From Acholeplasmataceae bacterium (GTDB lineage Bacteria > Bacillota_I > Bacilli_A > ML615J-28 > CAG-698): a stretch of DNA of 14,611 nt. Location: NCBI GenBank assembly GCA_012841765.1, contig DUUA01000080.1, positions 1 through 14,611 of the forward strand, given 5' to 3'. The notes below the pieces were generated by a model. It was not told where the DNA came from and did no database searches. It was given only the letters and a program-made list of their open reading frames with translations. The stretch's first letter is position 1. Each line of letters starts with the position of its first letter. Position numbers and translations under genes: made by a program. Positions 14,535-14,611 of this stretch are shown in pieces.

Positions 14535-14611
14535 TAAACTCATTATATTTTTGTAAATTATTAACTATTTCTAATTTACTGTCAATATCTTTTGATTTTT
14601 TCACTAAATAA
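14509..14611 (-). CDS. Possible C-terminal fragment of an unknown protein at the right edge
   Basis: On the minus strand a frame enters from the window edge and stays open for 33 codons to a TAA at 14511-14509, 27 nt before rarA. The peptide ends KLEIVNNLQKYNEFIYLINN-LC, a hydrophilic then amphipathic composition that looks protein-like. I do not recognise a family. In such AT-rich DNA 33 open codons can arise by chance, so this is tentative. Confidence 0.4.
   Translation of the reverse strand, partial: YLVKKSKDIDSKLEIVNNLQKYNEFIYLINNLC

Noticed and set aside
1..14611. CRISPR arrays, tRNA or rRNA genes, riboswitches, complete insertion sequences
   Set aside because: No repeat-spacer pattern, cloverleaf-like or rRNA-like segment, long structured leader, or terminal inverted repeats flanking a transposase were seen; all intergenic gaps are under about 150 bases and are explained by promoters and terminators.

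Overview
The window is AT-rich, densely packed bacterial chromosome with short intergenic gaps (none over 300 bases), Shine-Dalgarno-led genes and several overlapping start and stop codons. The gene order and proteins point to a low-GC Bacillota/Mycoplasmatota lineage (Bacilli-related), probably an anaerobe. TGA acts as a stop (MBL fragment, DEAD-box helicase, HTH gene) and TGG encodes Trp, so the code is standard. This argues against code-4 mollicutes (Mycoplasma, Spiroplasma) and fits Acholeplasma-like, RF39-like or Erysipelotrichia-like groups. The exact taxon is inference.

Left part (1-2306, + strand): the last 25 codons of a metallo-beta-lactamase-fold hydrolase, then nfnA and nfnB, the two subunits of an electron-bifurcating NADH-dependent ferredoxin:NADP+ oxidoreductase, closed by a strong hairpin terminator. 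Middle (2316-7023, +): the class I heat-shock operon hrcA-grpE-dnaK-dnaJ. It has a textbook sigma-A promoter (TTGACA-17-TATAAT) overlapped by a CIRCE-type HrcA operator, with a second, degenerate CIRCE at the predicted transcription start. Next (7035-11372, +): an overlapping operon of rsmE (16S rRNA methyltransferase), mtaB (tRNA methylthiotransferase), a CshB-like DEAD-box helicase and nfo (endonuclease IV). It ends in a 13-bp hairpin shared with the convergent ispG gene.

Right part (11371-14611, - strand, read right to left): a possible C-terminal end of an unknown gene at the window edge, rarA (AAA+ replication-fork/recombination factor), rpmG (ribosomal protein L33, four-Cys form), then a two-gene unit with its own promoter: a 152-aa double-HTH protein followed by ispG (MEP isoprenoid pathway).

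Most of the window is conserved housekeeping. The exception is the HTH-ispG pair. The HTH protein looks like the DNA-binding half of an ISNCY-type transposase, ending where the catalytic domain would start. It overlaps ispG by ATGA, ispG has no visible Shine-Dalgarno, and a canonical -1 slippery heptamer (A AAA AAG) lies near the end of the HTH frame. A -1 shift there would run without a stop into ispG. This may be a domesticated transposase module coupled to isoprenoid synthesis, or a chance product of an A-rich lysine tail.
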